From: Pseudomonas sp. CFBP 13711
GTDB taxonomy: Bacteria > Pseudomonadota > Gammaproteobacteria > Pseudomonadales > Pseudomonadaceae
DNA: 64,000 bases
Direction: 5' to 3'
Assembly (NCBI RefSeq): GCF_014842265.1
Contig: NZ_JACYVI010000010.1
Location: forward strand, 124,001 to 188,000
Every line of letters begins with the position of its first letter. The stretch's first letter is position 1. Under the pieces are notes generated by a model. It was not told the origin of the DNA and searched no databases. It worked only from the letters and a program-made list of their open reading frames with translations. Made by a program: the position numbers and the translations under genes. Below are positions 40,122 through 50,255 of the stretch, one piece after another.

Positions 40122-43100
40122 AACCCTATATCCTTCATTTTTTTCAATGCATCAGCTAGCACCTTATTTGCCCAATCGGAGCTATGCCCTGCTATGTCAT
40201 AATACTTTACTGAGTTAGGGTTTGCTGGGCTGTAGGACCTGATTTGATTTTGTAGATTAGTAAATTCATTAGTAGATCTAGCCCCGCCGTTAAGATCCAT
40301 GATTTGTTGCTCAAGATACTTCGCCTCAGACTTTGTTAAATTATTATTAAAAATTACACGCTGCTCTAAATGAGACTTGCCATCTGTCACCGCGTGTACA
40401 GCCAAACGCGACTTAGCATCACCCCGACCAACATATTTAATTACGCCATTATCAGTTAGCACATAAAGCCCCTGGCCTTTGACAGGATCGTACTTAGCAC
40501 CGGTACCGCCTGCGCTACGTTGTGATGGCTTCCCCATGCAAGGGGTAAGCCCTAACGGATCGACCCATGCAATCGTATTGTTTACATACTGGTAAAGATT
40601 CCGCCCACCAGCCAATCCAATCGGATCCTGCGTAATGAACCGCCCAACCTCCGGGTCGTAATACCTGAACGTGTTGTAGTGCAGCCCCGTTTCATCGTCG
40701 AAATACTGACCCTGAAACCGCAGATTTTGCTCAACTTCACTCACGGCCAACGATTCGACTTCACCCCACGCCTTGTACGTTGCCTGCCAGACGATCCGGC
40801 CGTCGACATCCGTCATCTCGAGCGGCGTGCCAATCTGGTCGGTATGGAAGTAGTAAAGCGTCTGCTCTGCCTCTCCTTCGCTCTGGTCAACCCGGGCAAG
40901 TGGCGCATAGCTTCCTGGCTCGTAAATATAGAGGCTGCTCTGCCAAGGCGTTTCCTCACGCAGCATCCGCAGGCCTTGCCAGAGAAAGTGCTTGTGCTCG
41001 GTCTGGCCATCGATCTCGCACATCTTGCCAACGCGGCGGCCCAGACTGTCATACCGGTACGTGCCAACGCTGTGCACCTTGCTGTTTACCAACGTTTCCG
41101 CACGCACAAGCCGGTCTTCGCAGTCGTAGGTGAACGTCTGCAGCTTGGATAAGCCCGACCGCTTCTCAATCAGGTTGCCCCACGCGTCGTAGGTGTATTC
41201 CTGATCGCGCCATCGTTTGATGCGGTTGTCTTTCACCTGATCAAACTGGCTGGTGTTGAAGTTCAGGCGGTTGGCCGCAGCGTCGTATCTGAACTCTTCG
41301 CTGTCTACGAGACGGCCAGTGTCGCGGCTGTGCAGCTGCCCGTTGGCTTCATATTCGTACTTGATCTCGCCACGCAGTTTATCGAGCGTACGGGTCAGCT
41401 CTCCCGCTGGATCGTACTCGTAGCGCCGGTGAATCGGGTTGTACGCATGATCGACCAGCAACGAGGTGTTGATCCCCGGATTCTGAATCTGCGACAGCTT
41501 TTCAGCCGGAATAGTCGACGCGAATTGCCAGCTCTTGCGCCCCATCGCGTCATAACCAAAGCAACTGGTGAGTTTGCCCTGTGATCGGTAGACCTCTCGA
41601 TGCAGGTCATCGCGCTCTATGTCACTGATGAGCAGCCCGTCGAGGTTAAGCTGATGCAGGTGGCCGCTGCCGTAGTAGAGGTGATTCAGGTGCTGGCCAG
41701 TCGGCAATGTCAGCGTGGTCAGGTTGCCTAGCGGATCGTATTCGTAAGCCAGCGCACCTTGCAGTGTGATCTCTTTGATCAAGCGACCCAACAGGTCATA
41801 ACTGAAGTCGAGGGTCTCTTCCTCAACGCCCAGCTTCTTGCCAATGCTTGAAGGCAGCCGATGGATGCTGAGCAACCGATCCGCTTCGTCATAAACGTAA
41901 TCCTACCGCGCATCCTGATTGACCTTTGCCAGCAAGCGGCCAATCACATCACGCTCAAACTCGGTGCTGCGCTGGGGCCGCTCTGCCCTGTCCCCGTATC
42001 CGATTTCATCCAACCGCGTCAGATGCCCACCCACGTTGTAGGTGAACCGACGCGTCAGGTTGTCTATGCGTTTTTCTTCGATCAGGCGATCCGAAGCGTC
42101 ATAAGCAAATTCATAAGTCGCATTGTTTTCGTTGATCAGCGCGGTGAGCCGAATCGCCTTGTCGTACTCGTAACGAACGCGCTGGCCTTTGGCGTCTTGC
42201 CGCGAGCTTGGCAGGCCGCGCTCGTTGCGTTGCAACCTGATGATCTGGCCCTTGCCGTCGGTATGAGTGAGTACTTGTCCAAAAGCGTTGTACGTAAACG
42301 CCTCTTGGGTGCCATCGGGATGTTTGATGCGCAGCACTTCACCCGCAGGTTTAAGCTCCAGCTCGGTGGTCTGACCCAGCGCATCAGTGACCGCAACCAG
42401 CTGCAGGCGCTCGTTGTAGTGGTAAGTGGTGCACTTTCCAGAACAGTCCTGAAACTTCTCGACCTGTGCGTGGTTGTTCCACCAGAGGAATTTCGACTTG
42501 TGGTTGGCATCGATGATGGTGTGTACCAAACCATCATCACTGTGGAAATACTCGGTGCGCTGGTCTAGCGCGTCGTATTCCTCTATCAGGTTTCCCTTGT
42601 TGTCGTAATGGCCCTTTCAGGTACTCCCGTCGGGATAGCTGACCTGTTTAACCAGCGAGGTCAGATGGTGATGTTGATAGCGCGTGCTGCGACCCAGCGG
42701 GTCGACCTCCTCGATAAGCCGCGAGTACTCGTCGTATTTAAGTGTCAGCTGGTTGCCGTCGGGCAGTGTCAAACCTGCGATGTTGCCGAAGTCATCCAGA
42801 TTAATTGCGTACTGTTCTCCGCCGAAGTCGCGGCCAGCGGTGACCCGGCGATCGGCGTTGTAGTGAACCCGCGCCTCGCGACCCAGTAGGTCTGTGACAC
42901 GGGTGGTGCGCGCCTTGAAGTCGTAGTCAAAATCGAAATGTTCGCCGTCGCTGGTCCAGTGCTCCACCACACGCGGCTGGCCGTCAATAGTTTCCCAGCG
43001 GTATTCGCAGGCGAGGCCGAGCGCGGTGCTGTGCCGCGTCATAACGCCATCGGTGTAGCTGAAATAACGCAGAGTGTCGCCGTTGCGGTTACTGACCTGG

Positions 43101-43290
43101 CTCAGCTGTCCGTTGTCGTCATAGCGATAAGTGACCAAGGTTTCGAGCGCCTGGTCACCGACGATGCGTTTGACCTCGGTGAGGCGACCGAGTGGGTGGT
43201 TGTAGTGCAAATGCACGCGCAGGCCCCCGGTCGCGCTGATGTCAGTTAACTTGCCATCGGCCGTGAGCGTGAAATGCAGGTAATGCCGAG
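40118..43290 (-). pseudogene. rhs fragment with GIY-YIG tip (copy 2), two nonsense mutations
   Basis: A 585-aa frame (40118-41875) ends in a GIY-YIG tip (GLYVLTDNGVIKYVGRGD) nearly identical to copy 1. Reading on past its start, the Rhs frame continues in phase to about 43290, interrupted only by TAG at about 41904 (glutamine in DARQDY) and TGA at about 42618 (tryptophan in GSVWK). Homology stops abruptly at LHFTLTADGKL, so the N-terminal half is missing. The shell sequence upstream of 41900 differs more from the other copies, suggesting another rhs lineage. Confidence 0.83.
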
Positions 43291-43526
43291 AGCCACGCCA
43301 GCACTAGCTGATCTCAGGCTGGCATGATTCGCCAGTTTTGCTCCGATCAGGAAACTAAAGCACCGAGGGAGATCACACCTCTTGCCTTTGAACCGTCCTT
43401 TTGGTGACGTCCTCTCTGGAACACGTACTCTCAGAAGCCTCGTTAAACGCGCTGCAGTCGTCGAATGCGGCCCAGCGCTCATGAATCAGTATAAAATAGG
43501 GACTTTCACACCGTTAACGGCGTGCT
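43291..43526. other. Spacer upstream of the silent rhs copy
   Basis: No gene and no clear Rhs homology. An open frame on the minus strand (43246-43482) is out of phase with the Rhs relic it overlaps and is not credible. Confidence 0.4.
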
Positions 43527-43913
43527 CTAATCGGGCTCGATAACTTGTAAAGACATGCATCCGTCAATTTCGTAAGTCCTCACATTTACGATAAAAATCA
43601 GTATATTTTTGTGGACTTTCATCGCTACCCAAGCCCGTTTATCAGAATTATCTTTATCCCTCAGAGATTGCAGACACTTTGTCGCACCGTTAAGCACGCG
43701 CCCCTGAGATTTTAGGTTATTAGCGCGAAACTCTATTATGGAACGGATTGTCGGCAACTCCTCTTCATTGTAGCTATTTACATCTAAAGGAATAGGGAGT
43801 CGGCCATTTGAAACTTTCGCTTTAGCTAGCACCTCAGCAGTTCGGCGATCAAAATGGCCAGATTTAATGAATCCTTCAAAGTCTGCGTTTTCTAATAAAT
43901 CTTTAGAGTTCAT
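43527..43913 (-). CDS. Immunity candidate for the ADP-ribosyltransferase-like tip
   Basis: The 128-aa product begins MNSKDLLENADFEGFIKSGH and ends in strands resembling ILIFIVNVRTYEIDGC. No family recognised. Its start overlaps the natural end of the toxin frame (TAA at 43903-43905) by 11 bases, which identifies it as the partner of the ART-like tip. Confidence 0.6.
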   Translation of the reverse strand: MNSKDLLENADFEGFIKSGHFDRRTAEVLAKAKVSNGRLPIPLDVNSYNEEELPTIRSIIEFRANNLKSQGRVLNGATKCLQSLRDKDNSDKRAWVAMKVHKNILIFIVNVRTYEIDGCMSLQVIEPD

Positions 43914-44637
43914 TTGGATTAAATACCTTTAGGCCAGATCGACCCCCTTGCAGTAGCACTTCTGACTCACCATAAGCATCTGGAGAAAACTACCATGCCC
44001 ACGCATCACCTGGCTTGGAGGCTCCTGTAGGAGTACCTAGCACACCGCCCCCCGGCCCTTCCTTTTCTGCCCACCATTTAGCAACTTTCGGATCGCGTGT
44101 CCAAGATGTAAATGGTCTATACTCGGAAACGCCGCCGAGGTTATGTGCCTCTTCGGACATAGTGCTATTAACATTCCCGGGCTCCACGACACCATTTTTC
44201 GCATTAGCAATCTCAGGATGATTAGCGCTCACGCCCCGTACAACTTCACACTGCCACCCTAGCGAGTCGATCCAACCACTTAGATTTAGGAGTATAGTTG
44301 TTGCCCCCCTGCAACCCAAATCGCATCTTGCGTCATGAACCTCCCAACCTCTGGATCGTAATATCTTACGCGTTATAGTGCAGCCCGTTTCGTAGTCGAA
44401 GTACTGACCCTGAAACCGCCCGACCTGCGCCAGCCCCTTCCACCACAGGCATTTGGATTTGCGTATGGCGTCGATGATGGTGTGCGGCAGACCATCGTCG
44501 CTGTTTAGATACTCATTAATATGGCCAAAGGCATCGACTCCAGCAACTTCCTTAAGCCTTGACGCACTTGTGCCCACTGAGCCTACATTTTGTAACCGTG
44601 CTTTGGCCCTGAAAAAACTCAACCACCCATAACTCAA
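43903..44637 (-). pseudogene. Deleted Rhs fragment with ADP-ribosyltransferase-like tip and internal amber stop
   Basis: Frame 43990-44637 joins two distant Rhs segments (LPHTIIDAIRKSKCLWWKG to RFQGQYFDYETG) through an internal deletion, then shifts frame before SGWIDSLGW. The tip (VVRGVSANHPEIANAKNGVV ... YRPFTSWTRDPKVAKWW) has the Arg and Ser-Thr-Ser-like motifs of ART toxins. It is cut by TAG at 43990-43992; beyond the stop the same frame reads DAYGESEVLLQGG, the E-x-x-E-V-type third motif, and ends at TAA 43905. Confidence 0.75.
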
Positions 44638-44664
44638 TCGTCAAGATCACCGGCAACCATCAAT

Positions 44665-45183
44665 TCAAATAACTTCGACCACTCTAGAATCAGACCTCGG
44701 CTCGACTGTCCGCTTGAAGGGTTTGGATACTGTACTGAAGCACACGTCAAACCCATACTGCGTTTCGCCACTCTTACTGTAGGTATGGACACCAGCAACT
44801 ACGACCCTATACAACCCACGTTGAATCGGGAGTTTTTTCCAACCAGTATAGTCTTCCCACTCCCAAAAAACCGCCATATCTGCAACATATACGTCATCAA
44901 GTGCAGACAGATAAAAAAACTTGTCTTCAAATATCACCCTTCGTCCTTCTTCCTCAGGCGACTCATCTACAAAAAAGCGAACCCGGTAGGTTCCATCGTC
45001 AATTCCCATTATAGGCAATGCAAGTCCCTGGTCTAGAACCTCATCTCCTTTTTCCGTGGTGGTAAACTCTTCTAATATATTCTGCGCACTGATTATTTTA
45101 CCTCCGAATAGGCTAAGCAAACTCGGATAGACAAATATTATAATCCCATTGAAATCCACATCAACATCACACTCAAACTTCAT
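44665..45183 (-). CDS. Orphan immunity-like protein
   Basis: The 172-aa product starts MKFECDVDVDFNGIIIFVYP; AGGGAGG seven bases upstream supports ATG 45183 over the longer frame at 45207. It is acidic, rich in beta strands, and resembles no family I can name. It lies between two dead toxin modules with no tip of its own left, so an immunity role is inferred only from context. Confidence 0.5.
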   Translation of the reverse strand: MKFECDVDVDFNGIIIFVYPSLLSLFGGKIISAQNILEEFTTTEKGDEVLDQGLALPIMGIDDGTYRVRFFVDESPEEEGRRVIFEDKFFYLSALDDVYVADMAVFWEWEDYTGWKKLPIQRGLYRVVVAGVHTYSKSGETQYGFDVCFSTVSKPFKRTVEPRSDSRVVEVI

Positions 45184-45471
45184 GAGCAGCCTCCCTTGGC
45201 GCTTCACTTCTTCGTCTTCGTAAATGATGCGCTCGCCTTAGCGTCTTGGCGGTTTGCATGCCTTCTGTGAGCCGTGCGCAACAAACGCCTAGAAAAAGAT
45301 TAGTGTCTATAGGGAAGGACTTACTTTGACGCCTAAATCTGCCAAAAAGGTTTTAGGGCCTAAACACGTAATACTTAAACCCAGAAAGCAGGATCCTCAA
45401 CCCTAGGTCTTAGGTTTGGGGGTAAGGGGATAGATCAAAAGATCGCGAATCGCGCTGACTCGTACAAACTG

Positions 45472-45882
45472 CTATTTGAGTGCAGCCACGAAATTGTCAA
45501 ACGACGAGATGACCGACTCCATCCGCTCCTCATCTTGAAGCCACAAGTATACTTTGCCATAGTCTTCATCTCGTAATGACAGCATAAACGTATTGCCATT
45601 ATCATCATAAGCGAACGGGACCAGACTTTGCATTACGCCATCCCCGCGATTCAAATCTTTAATCAACGATTCAATTGATGGATTACCATACCTGATCGGG
45701 TTAAATCCCCCGATAGAAAAGCAGAAGTCGTCCCCGTCAAATTCTGTCTTAGAAGGGAATCCTCCATTATTGTGTAGATAGATTTTCTTAAACACTTGAG
45801 GAAGACTACCTTTAACGAGATTTTCGAGCTCGATAAAATCTTCAAAGCTAATCTTGCCATATGAACCTTCTAAATCTAGCAC
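45472..45882 (-). CDS. SUKH (SMI1/KNR4) family immunity protein
   Basis: The 136-aa product has the SUKH pattern: FIELENLVKGSLPQVFKKIY helix, NNGGFPSKTEF, FAYDDNGNTFMLSLRDEDYG and the KVYLWLQDEER strand. SUKH proteins are common immunity partners of HNH-type Rhs tips, and the relic of such a tip lies just upstream at 45905-46310. Confidence 0.8.
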   Translation of the reverse strand: MLDLEGSYGKISFEDFIELENLVKGSLPQVFKKIYLHNNGGFPSKTEFDGDDFCFSIGGFNPIRYGNPSIESLIKDLNRGDGVMQSLVPFAYDDNGNTFMLSLRDEDYGKVYLWLQDEERMESVISSFDNFVAALK

Positions 45883-45904
45883 GCCGTTCCTCCTACTTTA
45901 CCAG

Positions 45905-46310
45905 ACTAGGGTTTAGTTGAAATTGAGCGCCTTGCTGGGAAAGTGTATGTTTTTCCAGTTGCCGCTTTGTATTGAGAAACTCCACCCTTGTGATTAACTC
46001 CTTGGTGAGCTCCTTACTCTACGAGCCGAATCGTACCTCTTTCGTGTTAGGATCGTAATCATCGACATGATGCCATACGTATCCGCGCGGGGCACTTTTT
46101 TTATTCAGACCTGGCGCTTTGTTGGCCAACTCGGGATCTTTGATGTAATCACCACTATATTGTATAGACGACAGGATTAACATTTGGATTCTTAGCGAAT
46201 AACGCGTTACTTTTCGCACCGTCGAGACCTTCAGCAGTGTCTTGCACTACTCCACTATAGCTCCGCTCGGCAAGCTTGCTTACTGCATCTAGAGCTAGTG
46301 GGTCCGCCTA
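45905..46310 (-). pseudogene. Decayed HNH/WHH-type toxin tip
   Basis: Pieced over frames, the region reads ADPLALDAVSKLAERSYSGV, then YIKDPELANKAPGLNKKSAP, then RGYVWHHVDDYDPNTKEVRF, then AHQGVNHKGGVSQYKAATGK. This is an HNH-superfamily tip with the WHH triad and the late H-x-G-x-N-H-x-GG motif. At least two frameshifts (near 46165 and 46020) inactivate it. The SUKH gene downstream stays open. Confidence 0.75.
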
Positions 46311-46990
46311 GCCTAAGGGTTATTAACATACTTGTACAGATTAAGAACGCCGGCGAGTCCAATGGGATCCGGCGTAATGAAGCGGCAAACTGCGGATCGT
46401 AATACCGAAACGTGGTGTAGTGCAGCCCGGATTCATCGTCGAAGTACTGACTTTGGAAACGCAGGTTCTGCTCAACCTTATTTACGGCTAGCGTTTCAAC
46501 CTCGCCCCACGCCTTGTACGTCGCCTGCCAAACAATCTGGCCATCGATATCCGTCATCTCAAGCGGCGTGCCGATCTGGTCGGTGTGGAAGTAGTAGGGC
46601 TTTTGCTCTGGCTCACTCTCGTTTTGGTCGACCCGTTCTAGCGGCGCGTAGCTTCCTGGCTCGTAAATATTGAGGCTGCTCTGCCCAGGCGTTTCCACGC
46701 GCAGCATTCGCAGGCTTTGCCAGAGGAACTTCTTGTGCTTTGCTCGCCTTTCGATCTCTGACGTCTTCCCAACCCGCCGGCCCAGGCTGTCATACCGATA
46801 GGTGCCAACGCTATGCACCAGGCTGTTGACCATTGTTTCCACACGCACGAACCGGTTTCGCAGTCGGAGCTGAGTGTCCGGAGTTTCCCCAGCCTACTAG
46901 CTCCTCAGTTAGATTGCCCCAAGCTTCGTTGGAGATTTCTTCGCCGTCCCAGCACTTATTCGGCTGCCTTTGACCGGCATAGGAATAACG
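46311..46990 (-). pseudogene. Short Rhs core relic
   Basis: About 540 bases (up to 46860) encode the Rhs core end (TYRYDSLGRRVGKTSEIERR to SQYFDDESGLHYTTFRYYDP), with a frameshift just after PQF. Upstream of 46860 the homology becomes ragged. It joined the HNH tip relic to an Rhs shell that is otherwise lost. Confidence 0.8.
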
Positions 46991-46992
46991 AA

Positions 46993-47340
46993 CTAGGCAC
47001 GATTATAGAGGTCATGCAAATCTCCATCAGCGTTCAGCTTGACGGTGGTTTCTCCCTCGTACAATAAAGAAATCGAGCCTTTTTGATCTCCGTCCTCAAT
47101 GGCTCTAACACCGTCCAAAACGCATAGAAATCCGAAAACAGCCTCCTCCACTGACTTTTTTATTATCTGTTCAATGCACTGTTTATCATCATTATTTTGA
47201 TTGTTATAAAATCTTGAAAGTTCAACAAGCTCCTTAGCTGGCTTTCTCCCGGGAGGCGAGTGAAGAACCGATACTACATCTGCAGCCGCTGCATCGCTCA
47301 CCACAAGCCTTACTACTTTTACAAATTCTTCAGAGTTCAT
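46993..47340 (-). CDS. Immunity candidate for the DIHH-type nuclease tip
   Basis: The 115-aa product begins MNSEEFVKVVRLVVSDAAAA, with LHSPPGRKPAKELVELSRFY and FLCVLDGVRAIED. Proteins of this pattern are frequent small partners of nuclease toxins, but I cannot give a family name. It lies eight bases after the stop of the toxin frame at 47349. Confidence 0.65.
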   Translation of the reverse strand: MNSEEFVKVVRLVVSDAAAADVVSVLHSPPGRKPAKELVELSRFYNNQNNDDKQCIEQIIKKSVEEAVFGFLCVLDGVRAIEDGDQKGSISLLYEGETTVKLNADGDLHDLYNRA

Positions 47341-47348
47341 GATAAATC

Positions 47349-50020
47349 CTACTTAAGTAGCGCCTGCGGAAACATTTCTTTATTTAGTTTAATAAGATCT
47401 TTAATGGCCCCAGGCGGAGTATTGGTATAGTTTCGCAGGTCCCTTACATCTTTCGCAAGCAATTTTCTCGGCGTTCCATTATACGGCCCTTTTATAGTAG
47501 GGATCAGTTTATGTTCAGCTCTAGGCAGAGCTATAGATGGTGCTGTATTCGGATCATAGCCGCTGATTACCTGCTTTGCTGGATGTTGCTGTGCGACGTG
47601 GTGGATATCCAATCCATCACCCACCGCGGATTTTTTCTGAAGTTTATCAAATGCTCCTACTTCGTATTTTTGCGTCGGCTCACAACTCCACCCCAGAAAG
47701 TCGACCCAACCTATGGGATTATGCACATACCTATAAAGATTATCTCCCCCCAACAACCCAATCGGGTCCTGCGTTATAAACCGCCCCACCTCCGGATCGT
47801 AATACCTGAACGTGTTGTAGTGGAGCCTCGTTTCCTCGTCAAAGTACTGACCCTGAAACCGCAGATTCTGCTCGACCTCACTCACGGCAAGCGATTCGAC
47901 TTCGCCCCACGCCTTGTACGTCGCCTGCCAAACGATCCGGCCATCGACATCCGTCATCTCAAGCGGCGTGCCGATCTGGTCGGTGTGGAAGTAATAAAGC
48001 TTCTGCTCTGCATCACCTTCGTTTTGGTCGACCCGGGCTAGCGGCGCGTAGCTGCCTGGCTCGTAAATATAGAGGCTACTCTGCGCCGGGGTTTCCTCAC
48101 GCAGCATCCGCAGGCCTTGCCAGAGGAAATGCTTGTGCTCGGTTTGTCCCGCAATTTCAGACGTCTTTCCAACCCGCCGGCCCAGGCTGTCATACCGATA
48201 CGTGCCGACGCTGTGCACTTGGCTGTTAACCATCATTTCGGCACGCACCAACCGGTTTTCGCAGTCATACGTAAACGTTTGCAGCTTGCTCAGCCCTACC
48301 CGCTTCTCAATCAGGTTGCCCCAGGCGTCGTAGGTATATTCCTGATCGCGCCATTGCTTGATGCGGTTGTCTTTCACCTGATCAAACTGGCTAGTGTTGA
48401 AGTTCAGACGGTTGGCCGCAGCGTCGTATCGGAACTCTTCGCTATCAACCAAGCGACCGGTGTCACGGCTGTGCAACTGGCCGTTGGCTTCGTATTCGTA
48501 TTTAATCTCACCGCGCAGTTTGTCGAGCGTGCGGGTCAGTTCTCCCGCTGGATCGTACTCATACCGTCGGTGAATCGGGTTGTACGCATGATCGACCAGC
48601 AACGAGGTGTTGATGCCTGGGTTCTGGATCTGCGACAGCTTTTCAGCCGGAATGGTGGATGCGAACTGCCAGCTCTTGCGGCCCATCGCGTCGTAACCGA
48701 AGCAACTGGTTAGCTTGCCCTGGGACCGATAGACCTCGCGATGCAGATCATCGCGCTCCATGTCGCTGATCAGCATTCCATCAAGGTTGAGCTGATGCAG
48801 GTGGCCGCTGCCGTAGTACAGATGATTCAGGTGCTGACCAGTCGGCAATGTCAGCGTGGTCAGGTTGCCTAGCGGATCGTATTCGTAAGCCAGCGCACCT
48901 TGCAGTGTGATCTCTTTGATCAAGCGACCCAACAGGTCATAACTGAAGTCGAGGGTCTCTTCCTCAACGCCCAATTTCTTGCCAATGCTTGAAGGCAGGC
49001 GATGGATGCTGAGCAAGCGATCCGCTTCGTCGTAACTGTAATCCTGCCGCGCATCCTGGTTGACCTTAGCCAGCAAGCGGCCAATCACATCCCGTTCAAA
49101 TTCCGTACTACGCTGCGGCCGCTCTGCCCGATCGCCGTAGCCGACTTCATCAACCCGCGTCAGATGCCCGCCATGGTTGTAGCTGAACCGACGCGTCAGG
49201 TTGTCGATGCGCTTTTCTTCGATCAGACGATCTGACGCATCGTAGGCAAACTCGTAACTCGCATTGTTCTCGTTGACCAACGCAGTGAGCCGAATCGCCT
49301 TGTCGTACTCGTAACTGATGCGCTGGCCCTTGGCGTCCTGGCGGCTGGCAGGCAGTCCGCGCGCCGTGCGCAGCAGACGCGTAATCTGACCCTTGCCATC
49401 GGTGTGCGTGAGCACCTGACCCAATGCGTTGTAGGTAAACGATTCGGACGTTCCATCCGGGTGCTCGATGCGCACCACTTCACCGTCGGGTTTGCGCTCA
49501 AGTCTTGTCGTCTGATTCAACGCGTCGGTGACGGCAACCAGATGAGACCGATCGTCGTAGGTGTAGAAGGTGTTTTTGCCCGAGCAATCTTGAAAGCGCT
49601 CCACCTGCGCCAGCTCGTTCCACCACAGGTATTTGGATTTGTGTGTAGCGTCGATGATGGTGTGCGGCAAGCCGTCGTCGCTGTTGAGGTACTCCGTCTT
49701 GTGGCCGAGTGCATCAACTTCAGCGATAAGGTTGCCTTTATCGTCGTATCGGGCTTTCCAGACGCTGCCGTCCGGGAAGGCGGTTTCCCTGATCAAGGTG
49801 GTACTGAGGTGGTAGCTGTAGGTGATGCTTCGACCGAGCGGATAGATTTCTTCAGCCAAGCGCGAGAAGTCGTCTTACTAGAAAGCCCGCTGATTGCCAT
49901 CGGGTAGTGAGATACCGGTCAGGCTGCCGGCTTCGTCGAGGTCCATGGTGTAGTGCTCACCGCCTTAATCGCGGCTGGCGATGGCAAGGCGGTCCTCGTC
50001 TTAGTAAGCAGCATTATTTT
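47349..50020 (-). pseudogene. Truncated rhs fragment with His-rich nuclease tip
   Basis: An intact 836-aa frame covers the second half of the Rhs shell and a tip of ~105 residues: GDGLDIHHVAQQHPAKQVIS, APSIALPRAEHKLIP and GTPRKLLAKDVRDLRNYTN, suggestive of an HNH/His-Me finger nuclease. Upstream of 49859 the Rhs reading continues for about 150 bases but is riddled with stop codons (TAG TAA at about 49877, TAA near 49965 and 50000). It has no N-terminus and cannot be secreted as is. Confidence 0.82.
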
Positions 50021-50255
50021 AGTTGAACAGTGCCAGTCCCGCTAACCGCCTTGTCTTAGTCGTTTGGGTAGGCATAGAGGCCAACTGAACCCTATCTGCA
50101 GGACTAAGGTTTTTGAGGTTTTGGTCAGTGGCCAAGGCAGTGGCTGGAATAGCTCTCCAGTCACTGTCAACCTAGATCATTGAATGAACTCAAAAAGCCT
50201 TAAACAAACTAGAGCTGAAGCACTATCAAGCGCACTAATACCGATACCCAAGTTT
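50021..50255. other. Spacer with no gene
   Basis: AT-rich, without an open frame or recognisable Rhs homology. Confidence 0.4.
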
